From Maridesulfovibrio sp050916235 (GTDB taxonomy: Bacteria; Desulfobacterota; Desulfovibrionia; Desulfovibrionales; Desulfovibrionaceae): 64,000 bases of DNA. The notes beneath the pieces were generated by a model. It was given only the letters and a program-made list of their open reading frames with translations. It made no database searches and was not told the DNA's origin. Positions within the stretch are counted from its first letter, which is position 1; every line of letters begins with the position of its first letter. Positions 46,887 to 56,429 of the stretch are shown here, piece by piece. The position numbers and the translations under genes were made by a program. The stretch lies in NCBI RefSeq assembly GCF_050916235.1, contig NZ_CP104854.1, forward strand, positions 434,001 to 498,000, given 5' to 3'.

Positions 46887-47792
46887 ATGCTGTTCAAAAA
46901 ATACCATGTAGTAATATTCAAAAACCCTTGCGACAATGCCCGCAAATTCCAGCTCAGGGGATGGTTTTTCTTTTTCCTCTTCGCGCTGGTGGCGGGACTG
47001 GCAGGTGGCAACGTAATACTCTGGAAATACTACGAGAACTATTCCGGACTGGAAAAGAACCTTGCCCGAGCCGAAAAGGCCGTGCAGGAACAGAAGGCGC
47101 AACTTCTGTCACTTTCCCAAAAAATGCAGAACATCTCGCAGGATCTGGACCGGGTCCGCAACTTCGACTCCAAACTGCGGGTAATGATAAATCTGGACCA
47201 GGGCAACGTACAGAACGTAGCGCCCAAAGGCGGATCCACCGGAGCAGACTTTTCCAAAAACTACCTGCCCCTATACCGACAGGAGCTGCTTGTCCGGAAA
47301 ATGCATGATTTCCTTGCCCAGCTCAGCACCGAAGCCAAGCTGGAAGAAGTCAGACAGCAGGAAATTATTCATTCCATGCGTTCCAAGCAGGACGCACTGG
47401 ATGCAACACCGTCCATCTGGCCTGCAGAGGGCTGGGTAACCTCCCCCTTCGGCTGGAGAAGCTCTCCATTCACCGGCAAACGGGAATACCACAAAGGCAT
47501 AGATATTTCCTGTCCGCTTGGAACCCCCATCTACGCTCCTGCACAGGGAACAATCTCCTTTGTCGGAACACAGGGCGGCTACGGGAAAATGATCAAGATC
47601 AATCACGGAGCCAATATCTCCACCCGCTATGCTCACATGAAGCTGCAGATTGTAAAGAAAGGACAGGTAGTAACCCGCGGGGAACTCATCGGATATGCAG
47701 GAAACACAGGCCGGTCAACAGGTCCGCACCTGCACTACGAAGTGAGACTGGGCAATGTCCCGGTCAACCCCATGCGCTACATTCTGAACTGA
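46887..47792 (+). CDS. M23-family peptidoglycan endopeptidase (membrane-anchored)
   Basis: This 301-residue protein has one N-terminal membrane segment (about 26-46), a coiled-coil stem (GLEKNLARAEKAVQEQKAQ onwards) and a LytM/M23 domain from about residue 180. The zinc site is intact, with His in YHKGIDISCPLG, and HLHYEV at the end. It should cleave peptidoglycan cross-links or activate amidases in the periplasm. It precedes a terminator and the flagellar operon, but a link to flagella is not shown. Confidence 0.9.
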   Translation: MLFKKYHVVIFKNPCDNARKFQLRGWFFFFLFALVAGLAGGNVILWKYYENYSGLEKNLARAEKAVQEQKAQLLSLSQKMQNISQDLDRVRNFDSKLRVMINLDQGNVQNVAPKGGSTGADFSKNYLPLYRQELLVRKMHDFLAQLSTEAKLEEVRQQEIIHSMRSKQDALDATPSIWPAEGWVTSPFGWRSSPFTGKREYHKGIDISCPLGTPIYAPAQGTISFVGTQGGYGKMIKINHGANISTRYAHMKLQIVKKGQVVTRGELIGYAGNTGRSTGPHLHYEVRLGNVPVNPMRYILN

Positions 47793-47815
47793 TTTCAAGC
47801 ACAACGATTTCCAAC

Positions 47816-47852
47816 AGGCCCGCGGAAACTTTTCTGTGGGCCTTTCTTTTTG
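47816..47852 (+). terminator. Rho-independent terminator after the M23 gene
   Basis: AGGCCCGCGGAAA (47816-47828) pairs with TTTCTGTGGGCCT (47831-47843) with two G-U pairs, followed by TTCTTTTT. Confidence 0.8.
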
Positions 47853-47930
47853 GCACTCCTTTCTATAACCAACATCGATTGTAAAGCTTTGCCCTAATTT
47901 GAGCATGATGATAATAATCTTTTCAGGAAT

Positions 47931-47946
47931 GGGACCTGTTTTTGCA
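47931..47946 (+). promoter_or_regulatory. Possible sigma-54 promoter for fliR
   Basis: GG at 47932-47933 and GC at 47944-47945 are spaced exactly as the -24/-12 elements, inside GGGACCTGTTTTTGCA. The match to TGGCACG-N4-TTGCA is partial. Start would fall near 47957, only about 13 nt before fliR. Confidence 0.35.
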
Positions 47947-47969
47947 GTACAGGCCGAAAAGAGGACAGC

Positions 47970-48773
47970 ATGAGCTTTTTCGATTTCAATCCAGCCGACC
48001 TGATGAGCTTCTACCTTACCCTGTTCAGGGTGAGTATTGTGCTGTTTCTACTACCATTCTTCGGCGGCCAGTCTATTCCGACCATGGTCAAGGGGGCCCT
48101 GACTCTTGTCATGGCATTTGCAATCTGGCCCTATATTCATGTGGATGGATCCCTGATGCCGTCCAGCCCATGGAACATAGCTATAATGATCATGGGGGAA
48201 CTCATACTCGGTCTGGTCATGGGGATTGCGGTCAACGTCATGTTCTCAGCCGTCCAGACAGGCGGCAACTTCATCGGTGTCCAGATGGGTTTTTCCATGG
48301 TCAACGTTCTTGATCCCCTGACGGGTACGAACGAAGCGGTTACCGCACACTTTCTTTACATGACCGCCATTCTTGTATTCCTCTGCCTTAACGGACACCT
48401 CTACCTGATGTCTGCCATGGTGGAAAGTTTCAAGCTCATTCCTCCGGGGCAGCTATTGATTACCTCCAAACTGACTACGCTCATAATGACCATCTCCAAG
48501 GACCTCTTCATCCTTGCGGTGAAAGTGGCGTCTCCCATCATCGCCTCCATTTTCGTGGTTGACCTGGCGCTGGCCCTTATCAGCAAAATGGCCCCGCAGA
48601 TGAACGTTCTGATGCTCGGATTTCCCCTAAAAATTATGGTCGGCTTCTTTTTCCTGAGCATGGTTTTCTCCATTCTGGCCCTTTACGTCGGAGACTATGT
48701 TGCCGGCCTGCCCAGCCTGATGCACCAGATCATGGACGCAGGCTCACCTCCTAAAATTCCGATCGGTAACTAG
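47970..48773 (+). CDS. fliR: Flagellar type III export protein FliR
   Basis: This 267-residue inner-membrane protein is part of the flagellar export gate with FliP, FliQ, FlhA and FlhB. Six hydrophobic segments are seen; FRVSIVLFLLPFFGGQSIP and GVQMGFSMVNVLDPLTGTN match the family. GAGGA precedes the ATG. It opens the plus-strand flagellar series fliR-flhB-flhA-flhF-flhG-fliA-cheY, following a terminator. fliP and fliQ are not in this window. Confidence 0.94.
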   Translation: MSFFDFNPADLMSFYLTLFRVSIVLFLLPFFGGQSIPTMVKGALTLVMAFAIWPYIHVDGSLMPSSPWNIAIMIMGELILGLVMGIAVNVMFSAVQTGGNFIGVQMGFSMVNVLDPLTGTNEAVTAHFLYMTAILVFLCLNGHLYLMSAMVESFKLIPPGQLLITSKLTTLIMTISKDLFILAVKVASPIIASIFVVDLALALISKMAPQMNVLMLGFPLKIMVGFFFLSMVFSILALYVGDYVAGLPSLMHQIMDAGSPPKIPIGN

Positions 48774-48786
48774 GGAGGGTGCTTGA

Positions 48787-49854
48787 ATGGCTCAAGATCC
48801 CAGTAAAACCGAGAAAGCGACGCCCAAGCGAGTAAAAAAGGCCCGGGAAGATGGAAGCGTCGCCAAAGGGGAGGAAATGGGCAAGATAATGACCCTTATT
48901 GCCGGAGTAATCGGCCTGAGGGTCTTTATAGATATGTACTATGAACAGTTCTATGAAATATTCCACTGGTTCTTCACTAAAGGAATATTTATTCAGGCTG
49001 ACAGAAAATCCATACATGAACTGTTTTTCTGGTGCTCACAAAAACTGGGAATCATCCTGCTCCCTCTTTTCCTGTTCATCGCTTTCATCTCTTACCTGAT
49101 TATGCGGCTTCAGGTAGGCAAGCTCTGGACAACAAAAGTTTTCAAACCAAAATTTTCGAAGATGTTCAACATCATGGCTGGAGTAAAACGCCTGATGCTG
49201 GACATAAAAACTCTCATTCGTCTGGGTAAGAGTCTCCTTTTAGCGATTATCGTAGCCATTGCCCCTTACATCGTAATCAAGCAGGAACTGGCAAACTTCA
49301 TTCCTCTGTTCTATTCAGACGCCCACAACCTTGCCATCTTCATTTTGCGGGTTGGATACAAGATGGTTACCTATGCCATGATTCCAATGATCGTCCTTGC
49401 CATAGCCGACCTCTGGTACCAGCGCTGGAACTATCAGGAAGAACTCAAGATGACCAAGGATGAAGTTAAGGACGAGCGCAAACAGGCCGAAGGTGATCCC
49501 CAGATCAAGGCCCAGCAGAAGCAGAAAATGATGGCAGTGCTGCGGCAGCGAATGATGGCGGATGTTCCTAAGGCAGACGTTATCATTACCAACCCCACGC
49601 ACTACGCAATTGCCCTGAGATATGACCCCATGCACGCTCCGGCCCCGCAGGTGCTGGCCAAGGGGATGAACAATGTTGCCGAACGAATCAAGCAGGTTGC
49701 TCGGGAAAACAACATACCCATCCGGGAAAACAAGCCGTTGGCACAGGCCTTGTATAAACAGGTTGAGATCGGTGACATAATTCCGGAAGAACTTTACCAG
49801 GCCGTAGCGGCCATTCTTGCGAAGCTGAACAAATTCTCCCGCAAGAAAAGATAG
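48787..49854 (+). CDS. flhB: Flagellar type III export protein FlhB
   Basis: This 355-residue gate protein switches export specificity by self-cleavage. It begins with the basic KTEKATPKRVKKAREDG segment, has four membrane segments (about 33-210) and then the cytoplasmic domain with the autocleavage motif Asn269-Pro-Thr-His272 in VIITNPTHYAIALRYDP. GGGAGGG precedes the ATG, 13 nt after fliR. The conserved ENKPLAQALY near the end is present. Confidence 0.96.
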   Translation: MAQDPSKTEKATPKRVKKAREDGSVAKGEEMGKIMTLIAGVIGLRVFIDMYYEQFYEIFHWFFTKGIFIQADRKSIHELFFWCSQKLGIILLPLFLFIAFISYLIMRLQVGKLWTTKVFKPKFSKMFNIMAGVKRLMLDIKTLIRLGKSLLLAIIVAIAPYIVIKQELANFIPLFYSDAHNLAIFILRVGYKMVTYAMIPMIVLAIADLWYQRWNYQEELKMTKDEVKDERKQAEGDPQIKAQQKQKMMAVLRQRMMADVPKADVIITNPTHYAIALRYDPMHAPAPQVLAKGMNNVAERIKQVARENNIPIRENKPLAQALYKQVEIGDIIPEELYQAVAAILAKLNKFSRKKR

Positions 49855-49917
49855 TTACGGTGCTTCAACCGGATCAGGTGTCCACACCAGTCAACGTTAT
49901 AAAGGGGTGTCAAAATC

Positions 49918-52017
49918 ATGGCCGGAGCCAATTCCAAGACCATCAATGTAAATTACGAAAGATTTGCCAAGCAGGGAGATATCCTTCTGGCAGCAGGCGT
50001 TGTAGTCATACTCTTCGTCATGCTTATTCCCCTGCCCACAATGTTCATCGACTTCATGCTCAGCGTCAGTATTTCGCTGGGGCTGGTAATTCTGGTTACC
50101 TCCATGTTCATGCAGTCGCCCCTTGAATTCTCCATATTTCCCTCACTGCTGCTGGTAACAACACTGCTGCGCCTTGCACTTAACGTTGCCACCACGCGAG
50201 CCATTCTCCTGCACGGGGACGAAGGCACGTCCGCTGCCGGTTCGGTTATCCAGAGCTTCGGTGAATTCGTTGTCGGTGGTAACTACCTCGTCGGTATTGT
50301 TATCTTCATGATTCTGTTCATCCTCAACAAGACAGTTATTGTTGCCGGTACCACACGTATCGCAGAAGTAGCCGCACGATTCACCCTTGATGCCATGCCC
50401 GGTAAACAGATGGCTATTGAAGCCGACCTCAACGCCGGACTCATCGATGAGAACGAAGCCAAGGAACAGCGCTCCAACCTGCGCCGTGAAGCAGACTTCT
50501 ACGGAGCTATGGATGGTGCCGGCAAGTTCGTACAGGGAGACGTAACCGCCGGCATGATCATCACCGGGATCAACATAATCGGCGGTATTCTTATCGGCAT
50601 GCTGCAGAAGAACATGGCGTGGCAGGACGCAGCCACCACTTACACCCTGCTGACCATCGGTGATGGTCTCGTTTCAACCATCCCGTCACTCATTATTTCC
50701 ACCTCGGCCGGTATCATTGTTTCCCGTGCCGCAGCAGAAGCAAAAATGGGCGAGGAATTTCTCGGCCAGCTCACCTACCACTCCCGTGCACTCAAACTTG
50801 TTTCCGTCATCCTGCTGATCTTCGGAATAGTACCCGGCATGCCCACAATACCCTTCCTGTGCCTTTCGGGACTGGTTTACGGAGTATCCCGTATAGGTCG
50901 TGATACCGAGGCAGAACAGAAGAAGCAGGAAGAAAAGACCCAGAAGGCCAAGAGCGAAGCACCTTCTCTGGACAGCCCCGAGGAAGTTCAGGCCCTGCTG
51001 CCTCTGGATCAACTGGAGCTGGAAGTCGGTTACGGACTTATCCCGCTGGTGGACGAGGAACAGAGCGGCAACCTGCTGTCAAGAATCCGTTCCATCCGCC
51101 GCCAGTTCGCACTGGACATGGGCGTCATTATTCCGTCGCTGCACCTGCGTGACAACCTGCAGCTCAAGCCCGGCGAATACCGCGTACTGGTGAAAGGTAA
51201 TGTCATGGCTTCCGCGGAAATTCTTATTGACCATCAGCTCGCCATGGATCCCGGAGATGCGAGACACCGCATCAAGGGTATTGAAACCGTCGAGCCCGCC
51301 TTCAATCTCCCGGCTGTCTGGATTCCCGACACCCAGAAGGAAGAGGCCATGCTCGCAGGCTACACAGTTGTCGACCCCTCAACTGTTATTGCCACCCACC
51401 TTACCGAAGTATTCCGCCGCAACCTCGGTGAATTTCTCGGAAGGCAGGAAACCCAGGAACTGCTGGATAACCTTTCCAAGCGTGCTCCCAAGGCTGTTGA
51501 GGATCTGGTACCCAACATCCTGTCTCTGGGAACCGTTCAGAAGGTCCTGCAGAACCTCGTTCGCGAAAACGTCTCCATCCGTGACCTGCTGACCATCGTC
51601 GAGGCACTGGCAGACTACGGGCCGTCCATCCACGACCCGAACCAGCTCACCGAGTATGTGCGGTCACACATGAGCAGAACCATCATCAAGCCCTACCTGG
51701 CCAGTGACGGCAGTCTGCCCATCCTGACCTTCGGGCCCACTGCGGATGCCAAGCTCAATGAGGCCCTCAGGGCTGCTGACGGCGGTGCCTTCCTGGCTCT
51801 GGACCCCGGCTCCGCACAGCAGATCATCAGGAGCATCAACACTGCAGCTGAGAATGTACTGAATACTGACGGCCAGCCGGTTATGCTCTGCGCTCCTCAG
51901 CTGCGAAGCCACCTGGCACAACTGTTGGTACGCTTCTTGCCTACTGTTCCAGTAATATCGCAGGCCGAGATTCCCGCCAGTGTGCGAATCATGTCTGCAG
52001 GAGTCGTGGAGATCTAA
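49918..52017 (+). CDS. flhA: Flagellar type III export protein FlhA
   Basis: This 699-residue protein is the core of the export gate, a proton-driven transporter of flagellar subunits. The N-terminal half has eight membrane segments with the FHIPEP-type region (DFMLSVSISLGLVILVTSMF, LRLALNVATTRAILLHGDEG), and the C-terminal half is the cytoplasmic docking domain. The loop TLDAMPGKQMAIEADLNAGL is diagnostic. AAGGGG lies upstream of the ATG. It lies between flhB and flhF. Confidence 0.97.
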   Translation: MAGANSKTINVNYERFAKQGDILLAAGVVVILFVMLIPLPTMFIDFMLSVSISLGLVILVTSMFMQSPLEFSIFPSLLLVTTLLRLALNVATTRAILLHGDEGTSAAGSVIQSFGEFVVGGNYLVGIVIFMILFILNKTVIVAGTTRIAEVAARFTLDAMPGKQMAIEADLNAGLIDENEAKEQRSNLRREADFYGAMDGAGKFVQGDVTAGMIITGINIIGGILIGMLQKNMAWQDAATTYTLLTIGDGLVSTIPSLIISTSAGIIVSRAAAEAKMGEEFLGQLTYHSRALKLVSVILLIFGIVPGMPTIPFLCLSGLVYGVSRIGRDTEAEQKKQEEKTQKAKSEAPSLDSPEEVQALLPLDQLELEVGYGLIPLVDEEQSGNLLSRIRSIRRQFALDMGVIIPSLHLRDNLQLKPGEYRVLVKGNVMASAEILIDHQLAMDPGDARHRIKGIETVEPAFNLPAVWIPDTQKEEAMLAGYTVVDPSTVIATHLTEVFRRNLGEFLGRQETQELLDNLSKRAPKAVEDLVPNILSLGTVQKVLQNLVRENVSIRDLLTIVEALADYGPSIHDPNQLTEYVRSHMSRTIIKPYLASDGSLPILTFGPTADAKLNEALRAADGGAFLALDPGSAQQIIRSINTAAENVLNTDGQPVMLCAPQLRSHLAQLLVRFLPTVPVISQAEIPASVRIMSAGVVEI

Positions 52018-52046
52018 ACCAGTAGAGATCGGAAAAGGTTGTAATT

Positions 52047-53135
52047 ATGCGGGTAAAGACATTCAGAGGAAGCAGCACGGCGGCGGTCTTCGCAGAGATC
52101 AAGGCAGAGTTCGGGGACGATGCGGTAATCCTCAGCAACAAGACATGCGAGGAGAACGGACGCAGGATCCACGAGATCATGGTCGGCGTCGACAAGCAGG
52201 AAGAACCGGTCCAAAAGCGTGCCACACGGGATGCAGTCATTGATGATGCAATGAACAGCATCCCTGACTGGAACCAGGAATGGAACCAGATCAAGGGACA
52301 CATGATGGCTCTTCTGAAGCCGCAGATGAACCTGAACCTGCTGGCCCCGCGCCAGAGACTGGCCCTCGAATACCTCGAACGTGAAGGAGTTGAGAGCAGG
52401 GTTATCCTCGACCTTTTCCAACAGCTTCGCGGCAACAAGTCCAAAGCCATACTCCCTGAACTGGAAAAGATTGTTCCGGTTCGCCCGCTGGAAAGCTCCA
52501 TCTGGAAAGAGAAGTTTCATGCCCTTGCCGGACCTCACGGAGCAGGCAAGACCTCCACAATCATCCGCCTGGCCCTTAAAGAAAAGAAAGAGAACCCGAC
52601 AGCCCGCATCTGTCTGGCCTCTGCCGATCAGGGACAGGGCAAAGGCCGACTGGTTCTGCGTCATTACGCCGATCTTTCAGGACTGGATTTCCGGGAACTG
52701 GGAACCAGAGAAGATTTCGCAAGGCTCATCGGAGAAAGCCAGAATTTTGACAAGGTCTTCATCGACCTACCCGGACTGCCCAACGGCACGGAGCTGGATG
52801 GATGGCTTTCCGCCTGCGGGATGAACGGTCCCTGCGACCTGGCAGTCCATCTAGTTCTGAACCCCTACTACGCACCGGCTCAATACTGCGCATTCCTGAA
52901 AAAATACAGCTCAGCCAAGCTCAAGAGCCTGATCTGGACCAAGCTTGACGAGGCCTGCAACTACGGTGCTCTGGTCAATACAGCTTACGAAAGCGGCCTG
53001 CCGGTATCACTGCTGTCATACGGCTCCGGCTTAAGAAACAGTATGAAACCGGCATGTGAAAAAGATTTCTGGCGACTGGTATTCAAGCACCAGCTTCCGA
53101 CCGAGGAAAAGAACCTGCTCGCCAAGGCGGTCTAG
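52047..53135 (+). CDS. flhF: Flagellar biosynthesis GTPase FlhF
   Basis: This 362-residue SRP-type GTPase sets the site and number of polar flagella with FlhG. The N-terminal MRVKTFRGSSTAAVFAEIKAE is typical. A helical N domain leads to a G domain with G1 GPHGAGKTS (162-170), IDLPGLPNG (G3-like) and WTKLDEA (G4). AAAAGG precedes the ATG. It is followed by flhG after 114 nt. Confidence 0.93.
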   Translation: MRVKTFRGSSTAAVFAEIKAEFGDDAVILSNKTCEENGRRIHEIMVGVDKQEEPVQKRATRDAVIDDAMNSIPDWNQEWNQIKGHMMALLKPQMNLNLLAPRQRLALEYLEREGVESRVILDLFQQLRGNKSKAILPELEKIVPVRPLESSIWKEKFHALAGPHGAGKTSTIIRLALKEKKENPTARICLASADQGQGKGRLVLRHYADLSGLDFRELGTREDFARLIGESQNFDKVFIDLPGLPNGTELDGWLSACGMNGPCDLAVHLVLNPYYAPAQYCAFLKKYSSAKLKSLIWTKLDEACNYGALVNTAYESGLPVSLLSYGSGLRNSMKPACEKDFWRLVFKHQLPTEEKNLLAKAV

Positions 53136-53249
53136 GCACCCCCGGCAGCATGTTTTCAGATTTTCAAATAGAAATTAAGGCTCATTACTCGTTGCATAAA
53201 TATCGCAGGCAACGTAAACAGTAGAGATAAATAAGAACAGGGTGATACA

Positions 53250-54077
53250 ATGAATTCCAATCTTCCCATGGTATTCTCAGTAACCTCCGGAAAGGGAGGA
53301 GTGGGCAAGACCAACATTTCAGTCAATCTGGCCTACAACTTAAGCCGCATGGGCAAGAAGGTGGTGCTGCTGGACGCAGACCTTGGTCTGGCAAACGTGG
53401 ATGTTCTCCTCGGCATTGCCCCCAAGTACAACCTCTTTCACCTGTTCCACGAAGGAACCGGAATCAGGGAAGTTCTGCACAGAACAGAATACGGATTTGA
53501 CATCCTCCCTGCTTCCTCAGGTGTGAGTGACATGGTTTCTCTCGATACAGGTCAAAAACTTGACCTCCTTGAAGCCATGGACCATCTTGAAGAAGAAATT
53601 GATTACCTGATTGTTGATACCGGTGCCGGAATCAATGACAATGTTCTCTACTTCAATCTGGCAGTGCAGGAACGACTTCTGGTCCTGACCCCTGAACCGA
53701 CCTCTCTGACCGATGCCTATGCCCTGATCAAAGTCATGAAACTTCATCACGGCGTGGACAAGTTCAGAATTCTGGTCAACATGGCTCCGGACATGAAATC
53801 GGCCAAAGACGTTTTCAAAAAACTCTACATGGCCTGTGACCACTTCCTGAGCGGTGTTTCGCTGGACCTGGTCGGGGTAATCCCCCGCGACCCGAATATG
53901 CGGCAGGCTGTCATAAGACAGACTCCTCTTTGCAAGGTAGCTCCGTCCAGCCCGGCCTGCATCCAGATTGCCGAAGCGGCAAAAAAAATAACCAAATGGA
54001 AAGCGACGTCCGAGCTAGATGGAAATATCAAGTTCTTCTGGAAAAAACTCCTCTTCCAGGAACAGTCCGTGGCTTAA
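53250..54077 (+). CDS. flhG: Flagellar number regulator FlhG (MinD-like ATPase)
   Basis: This 275-residue ParA/MinD-family ATPase limits flagellar number and stimulates FlhF. The deviant Walker A is SGKGGVGKTN near residue 15, followed by DADLGLANVDVLLGIAPKYNL, DYLIVDTGAGI and the adenine-contact NMAPDMKSAKDV region. A weak CAGGGTG precedes the ATG. Its 3' end overlaps the start of fliA by 59 nt. MinD proper is unlikely, as minC and minE are absent and flhF is adjacent. Confidence 0.94.
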   Translation: MNSNLPMVFSVTSGKGGVGKTNISVNLAYNLSRMGKKVVLLDADLGLANVDVLLGIAPKYNLFHLFHEGTGIREVLHRTEYGFDILPASSGVSDMVSLDTGQKLDLLEAMDHLEEEIDYLIVDTGAGINDNVLYFNLAVQERLLVLTPEPTSLTDAYALIKVMKLHHGVDKFRILVNMAPDMKSAKDVFKKLYMACDHFLSGVSLDLVGVIPRDPNMRQAVIRQTPLCKVAPSSPACIQIAEAAKKITKWKATSELDGNIKFFWKKLLFQEQSVA

Positions 54078-54810
54078 TCTTGAGTCCGGGACTACAAGCT
54101 GGAAAGATTTTTCGCCATCAGATCAGGAGGCGATTGTACGGCACTATTCCCCAAAAATCCGTATCATCGCCTTAAGAATGAAATCCAAGCTCCCACAGAA
54201 CGTGGAGCTAGGAGAGCTTATCAGTGCCGGAAGTCTGGGACTGGTGGAATCGCTTGGCAAATTTCGCCCCGATTTTAATATCAAGTTCGAAACATACGCG
54301 GAAAACCGTATCAAAGGAGCCATGCTTGATGAACTCAGGCGTATGGACTGGTTTTCGCGCGGCCTGCGTCAGAAAGTCAAAACAATCGAAAGCTGCATAA
54401 GAGACCTTGAGCACGAAACAGGCCAAAGGCCCACAAGTGCCCAGATAGAAGAAGCCACCGGTCTTTCTGCCAAAGATGTTCAGCAGGGTCTGGAAGCACT
54501 TCAAAACCAGCTCTGTATAAATATCGACGCCTTTAATGACAACATCCCAAGCAACCGGGATTCCGAGCTGGACAATGAGCCCTTTCACTCGGCCCTGTTT
54601 CAGGAAACAGTGGACAAGGTGGCTGATCTGATTGATAATTTGACGCCAAGGGAAAAACTGGTATTATCCCTCTATTACGGTGAGGAACTTAATATGAAGG
54701 AAACCTCTGAAGTAATGGAAATCACCGAAGGCAGAGTCTCGCAATTGCACTCACAAGCCCTTAAAAAATTAAGACAAATGTTCCAAGACAAATATCCTTC
54801 GGAACCTTAA
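54019..54810 (+). CDS. fliA: Flagellar sigma factor FliA (sigma-28)
   Basis: This 263-residue sigma-28 factor directs late flagellar and chemotaxis genes. Region 2 (KLPQNVELGELISAGSLGLVESLGKF and FETYAENRIKGAMLDELRRMDWFSR), region 3 and region 4 (LTPREKLVLSLYYGEELNMKETSEVM, then ITEGRVSQLHSQALKKLR) are intact. The only in-frame start is ATG 54019 inside flhG, so the overlap of 59 nt seems real. FlgM, its anti-sigma factor, is not in this window. Confidence 0.95.
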   Translation: MEISSSSGKNSSSRNSPWLNLESGTTSWKDFSPSDQEAIVRHYSPKIRIIALRMKSKLPQNVELGELISAGSLGLVESLGKFRPDFNIKFETYAENRIKGAMLDELRRMDWFSRGLRQKVKTIESCIRDLEHETGQRPTSAQIEEATGLSAKDVQQGLEALQNQLCINIDAFNDNIPSNRDSELDNEPFHSALFQETVDKVADLIDNLTPREKLVLSLYYGEELNMKETSEVMEITEGRVSQLHSQALKKLRQMFQDKYPSEP

Positions 54811-54820
54811 GGAGAAATAA

Positions 54821-55204
54821 ATGGCCATTGATTACTCTATGAAAGTTCTTGTTGTGGATGACTTCGCAACCATGCGTCGTATCATTAAAAACATCCTGCG
54901 CCAGATCGGCTTCACCAACATCGTGGAAGCTGATGACGGAACCACTGCATGGGAAACCCTCAACAAGGATGACAGTATCAAATTCATCGTGTCCGACTGG
55001 AACATGCCCCAGATGACCGGTATAGAACTCCTGCGCAAAGTAAGGGCCAGTGAAGAATTTGCAGACATCCCCTTCCTGATGGTTACTGCTGAAGCACAGC
55101 AGGAAAACATCATCGAGGCAGTACAGGCCAAGGTTTCCAACTACATTGTAAAGCCTTTCACTCCTGACACCCTCGGACAGAAAATCAACAAAATTTTTGA
55201 ATAG
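54821..55204 (+). CDS. cheY: Chemotaxis response regulator CheY
   Basis: This 127-residue single-domain receiver binds the flagellar switch when phosphorylated. Acidic pocket Asp13 and Asp14, phospho-acceptor Asp59 (VSDWNMP), Thr89 (MVTAEAQQENI) and Lys111 (VKPFTPDTL) are all present. The sequence is close to E. coli CheY in the switch-binding face (NMDG-like NMPQMTG). AAGGAG precedes the ATG, 10 nt after fliA. A weak terminator follows. Confidence 0.95.
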   Translation: MAIDYSMKVLVVDDFATMRRIIKNILRQIGFTNIVEADDGTTAWETLNKDDSIKFIVSDWNMPQMTGIELLRKVRASEEFADIPFLMVTAEAQQENIIEAVQAKVSNYIVKPFTPDTLGQKINKIFE

Positions 55205-55212
55205 ATTTCATG

Positions 55213-55243
55213 CAGGCGGACGTGCGATCACGTCCGCCTGTTC
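55213..55243 (+). terminator. Stem-loop after cheY
   Basis: A perfect 12-bp stem, CAGGCGGACGTG (55213-55224) with CACGTCCGCCTG (55229-55240), follows the cheY stop. Only TTC follows, so it may not fully stop transcription into the fliL-like gene. Confidence 0.6.
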
Positions 55244-55314
55244 AGAACACCTCTTATTCCATGAGCATGCAGGATGGAGACAGCCTGCCCGGACAGCCAT
55301 CATAAGGTTCATGA

Positions 55315-56013
55315 ATGATCTTCCTCGCGGTTAGTGATATTGATGATTCCGAGGAGGAATCGACCTCTCCGGCAACAGTCAACAAGGCTGCCCAGAAGGT
55401 TGAACTCGACCTTGATGATGCCCCTTTCCTTGAAGACGAGGAAGAAGAGGAAGAGGTCCCCGAACGGGAACCGGAAGAACTTGCACCTGTTGAAGTTGTT
55501 CCGGAAAAAAAGAAATCAAAGAGCAAGCTCATAATTTTCAGCGGCATAGGAGTCATTATCCTCCTGCTTGCCGCAATACTGGTCAAACTTTTCCTTTTTA
55601 CTGACGCCCCTCCGCCTCCGGTCAAGGAACCGGTAGCAGAAGAAACTACCGAAGAACTTCCGGCCACAATCCCTCAGGAAGAAGCCCCGCCTCCGCCGGA
55701 AGAACCCGGTGTTACCTTGTTGCGCATGGACCCCTTCTGGGTTGAACAGAAGGATAAAAAAAACAATGTCCGCTTCCTGATAGCCCGGTTTGCCATGACA
55801 ACGACCGATCCGCTGGTTGTTGCCGAATATGGTCGCAAAACCCTCATCCTTCGCGATGCGGTATATTTTTACCTCAAAAATAAAGATCTGCAGTTTCTGT
55901 CCGATAAGAAAAATGTAGAGACCCTTAAGAAAGACCTGCTTATGGTAATCAACCAGTATATCGTAGCCGGTCAGTTCGACGAAATCCTCTTTGAGGAATA
56001 TCTTGTGAGGTAA
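55315..56013 (+). CDS. fliL: FliL-like flagellar basal-body protein
   Basis: This 232-residue protein has a highly acidic cytoplasmic N-terminus (EDEEEEEEVPEREPEE), one membrane segment (about 72-94, KLIIFSGIGVIILLLAAILV) and a periplasmic C-terminal domain resembling FliL (YGRKTLILRDAVYFYLKNKD). A proline-rich linker follows the membrane segment. FliL supports stator function at the motor. Its place after cheY fits. The N-terminal extension is longer than typical FliL, so the assignment is family-level. Confidence 0.75.
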   Translation: MIFLAVSDIDDSEEESTSPATVNKAAQKVELDLDDAPFLEDEEEEEEVPEREPEELAPVEVVPEKKKSKSKLIIFSGIGVIILLLAAILVKLFLFTDAPPPPVKEPVAEETTEELPATIPQEEAPPPPEEPGVTLLRMDPFWVEQKDKKNNVRFLIARFAMTTTDPLVVAEYGRKTLILRDAVYFYLKNKDLQFLSDKKNVETLKKDLLMVINQYIVAGQFDEILFEEYLVR

Positions 56014-56015
56014 AC

Positions 56016-56342
56016 ATGCCCGGTCCTGTGGATCTGCCCCTGATGATTTCTCAACTGGCAAATGTCCAGCAGATATCCAATGCAGAACTGACAAAGTCAC
56101 AGATGCAGCAGACCCTCATGATCAACCCTGCCGAGCAGGAAAAGAACAAGGACGCCCAGAAGCAGATCCAGCATATTGAGAAGGACGACGGCTCGGCCTC
56201 TATTCAGGATGAAGGCGGCGGCAACCCGCAGCAGCATGCCTCTTCCCGCAGAAGAAAGAAGAAGGCTCCGGAACCGGAAGTCGAAGAAAAGATAACCAAG
56301 CCATCCCCATGGTCCGGCAACATTATCAACGTAAAAATTTAG
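56016..56342 (+). CDS. Conserved-looking hypothetical protein next to fliL
   Basis: This 108-residue protein follows the fliL-like gene by 2 nt with a GAGG site and is surely co-expressed. It has no signal peptide or membrane segment. An N-terminal helical stretch (PLMISQLANVQQISNAELTKSQMQQ) precedes a Gln/Glu/Lys-rich, probably disordered region with a basic patch (SSRRRKKKAPEPE) and a short hydrophobic end. No family is recognised; a small flagellar partner is an inference from position. Confidence 0.6.
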   Translation: MPGPVDLPLMISQLANVQQISNAELTKSQMQQTLMINPAEQEKNKDAQKQIQHIEKDDGSASIQDEGGGNPQQHASSRRRKKKAPEPEVEEKITKPSPWSGNIINVKI

Positions 56343-56429
56343 TTCTTTTGCGTGTTGCCCAAACTCTTCAAACAATGCAGAATACCGTCAGTTCAATAAC
56401 CAACCATTTTCTCTCGGAACTTGTAAAAA

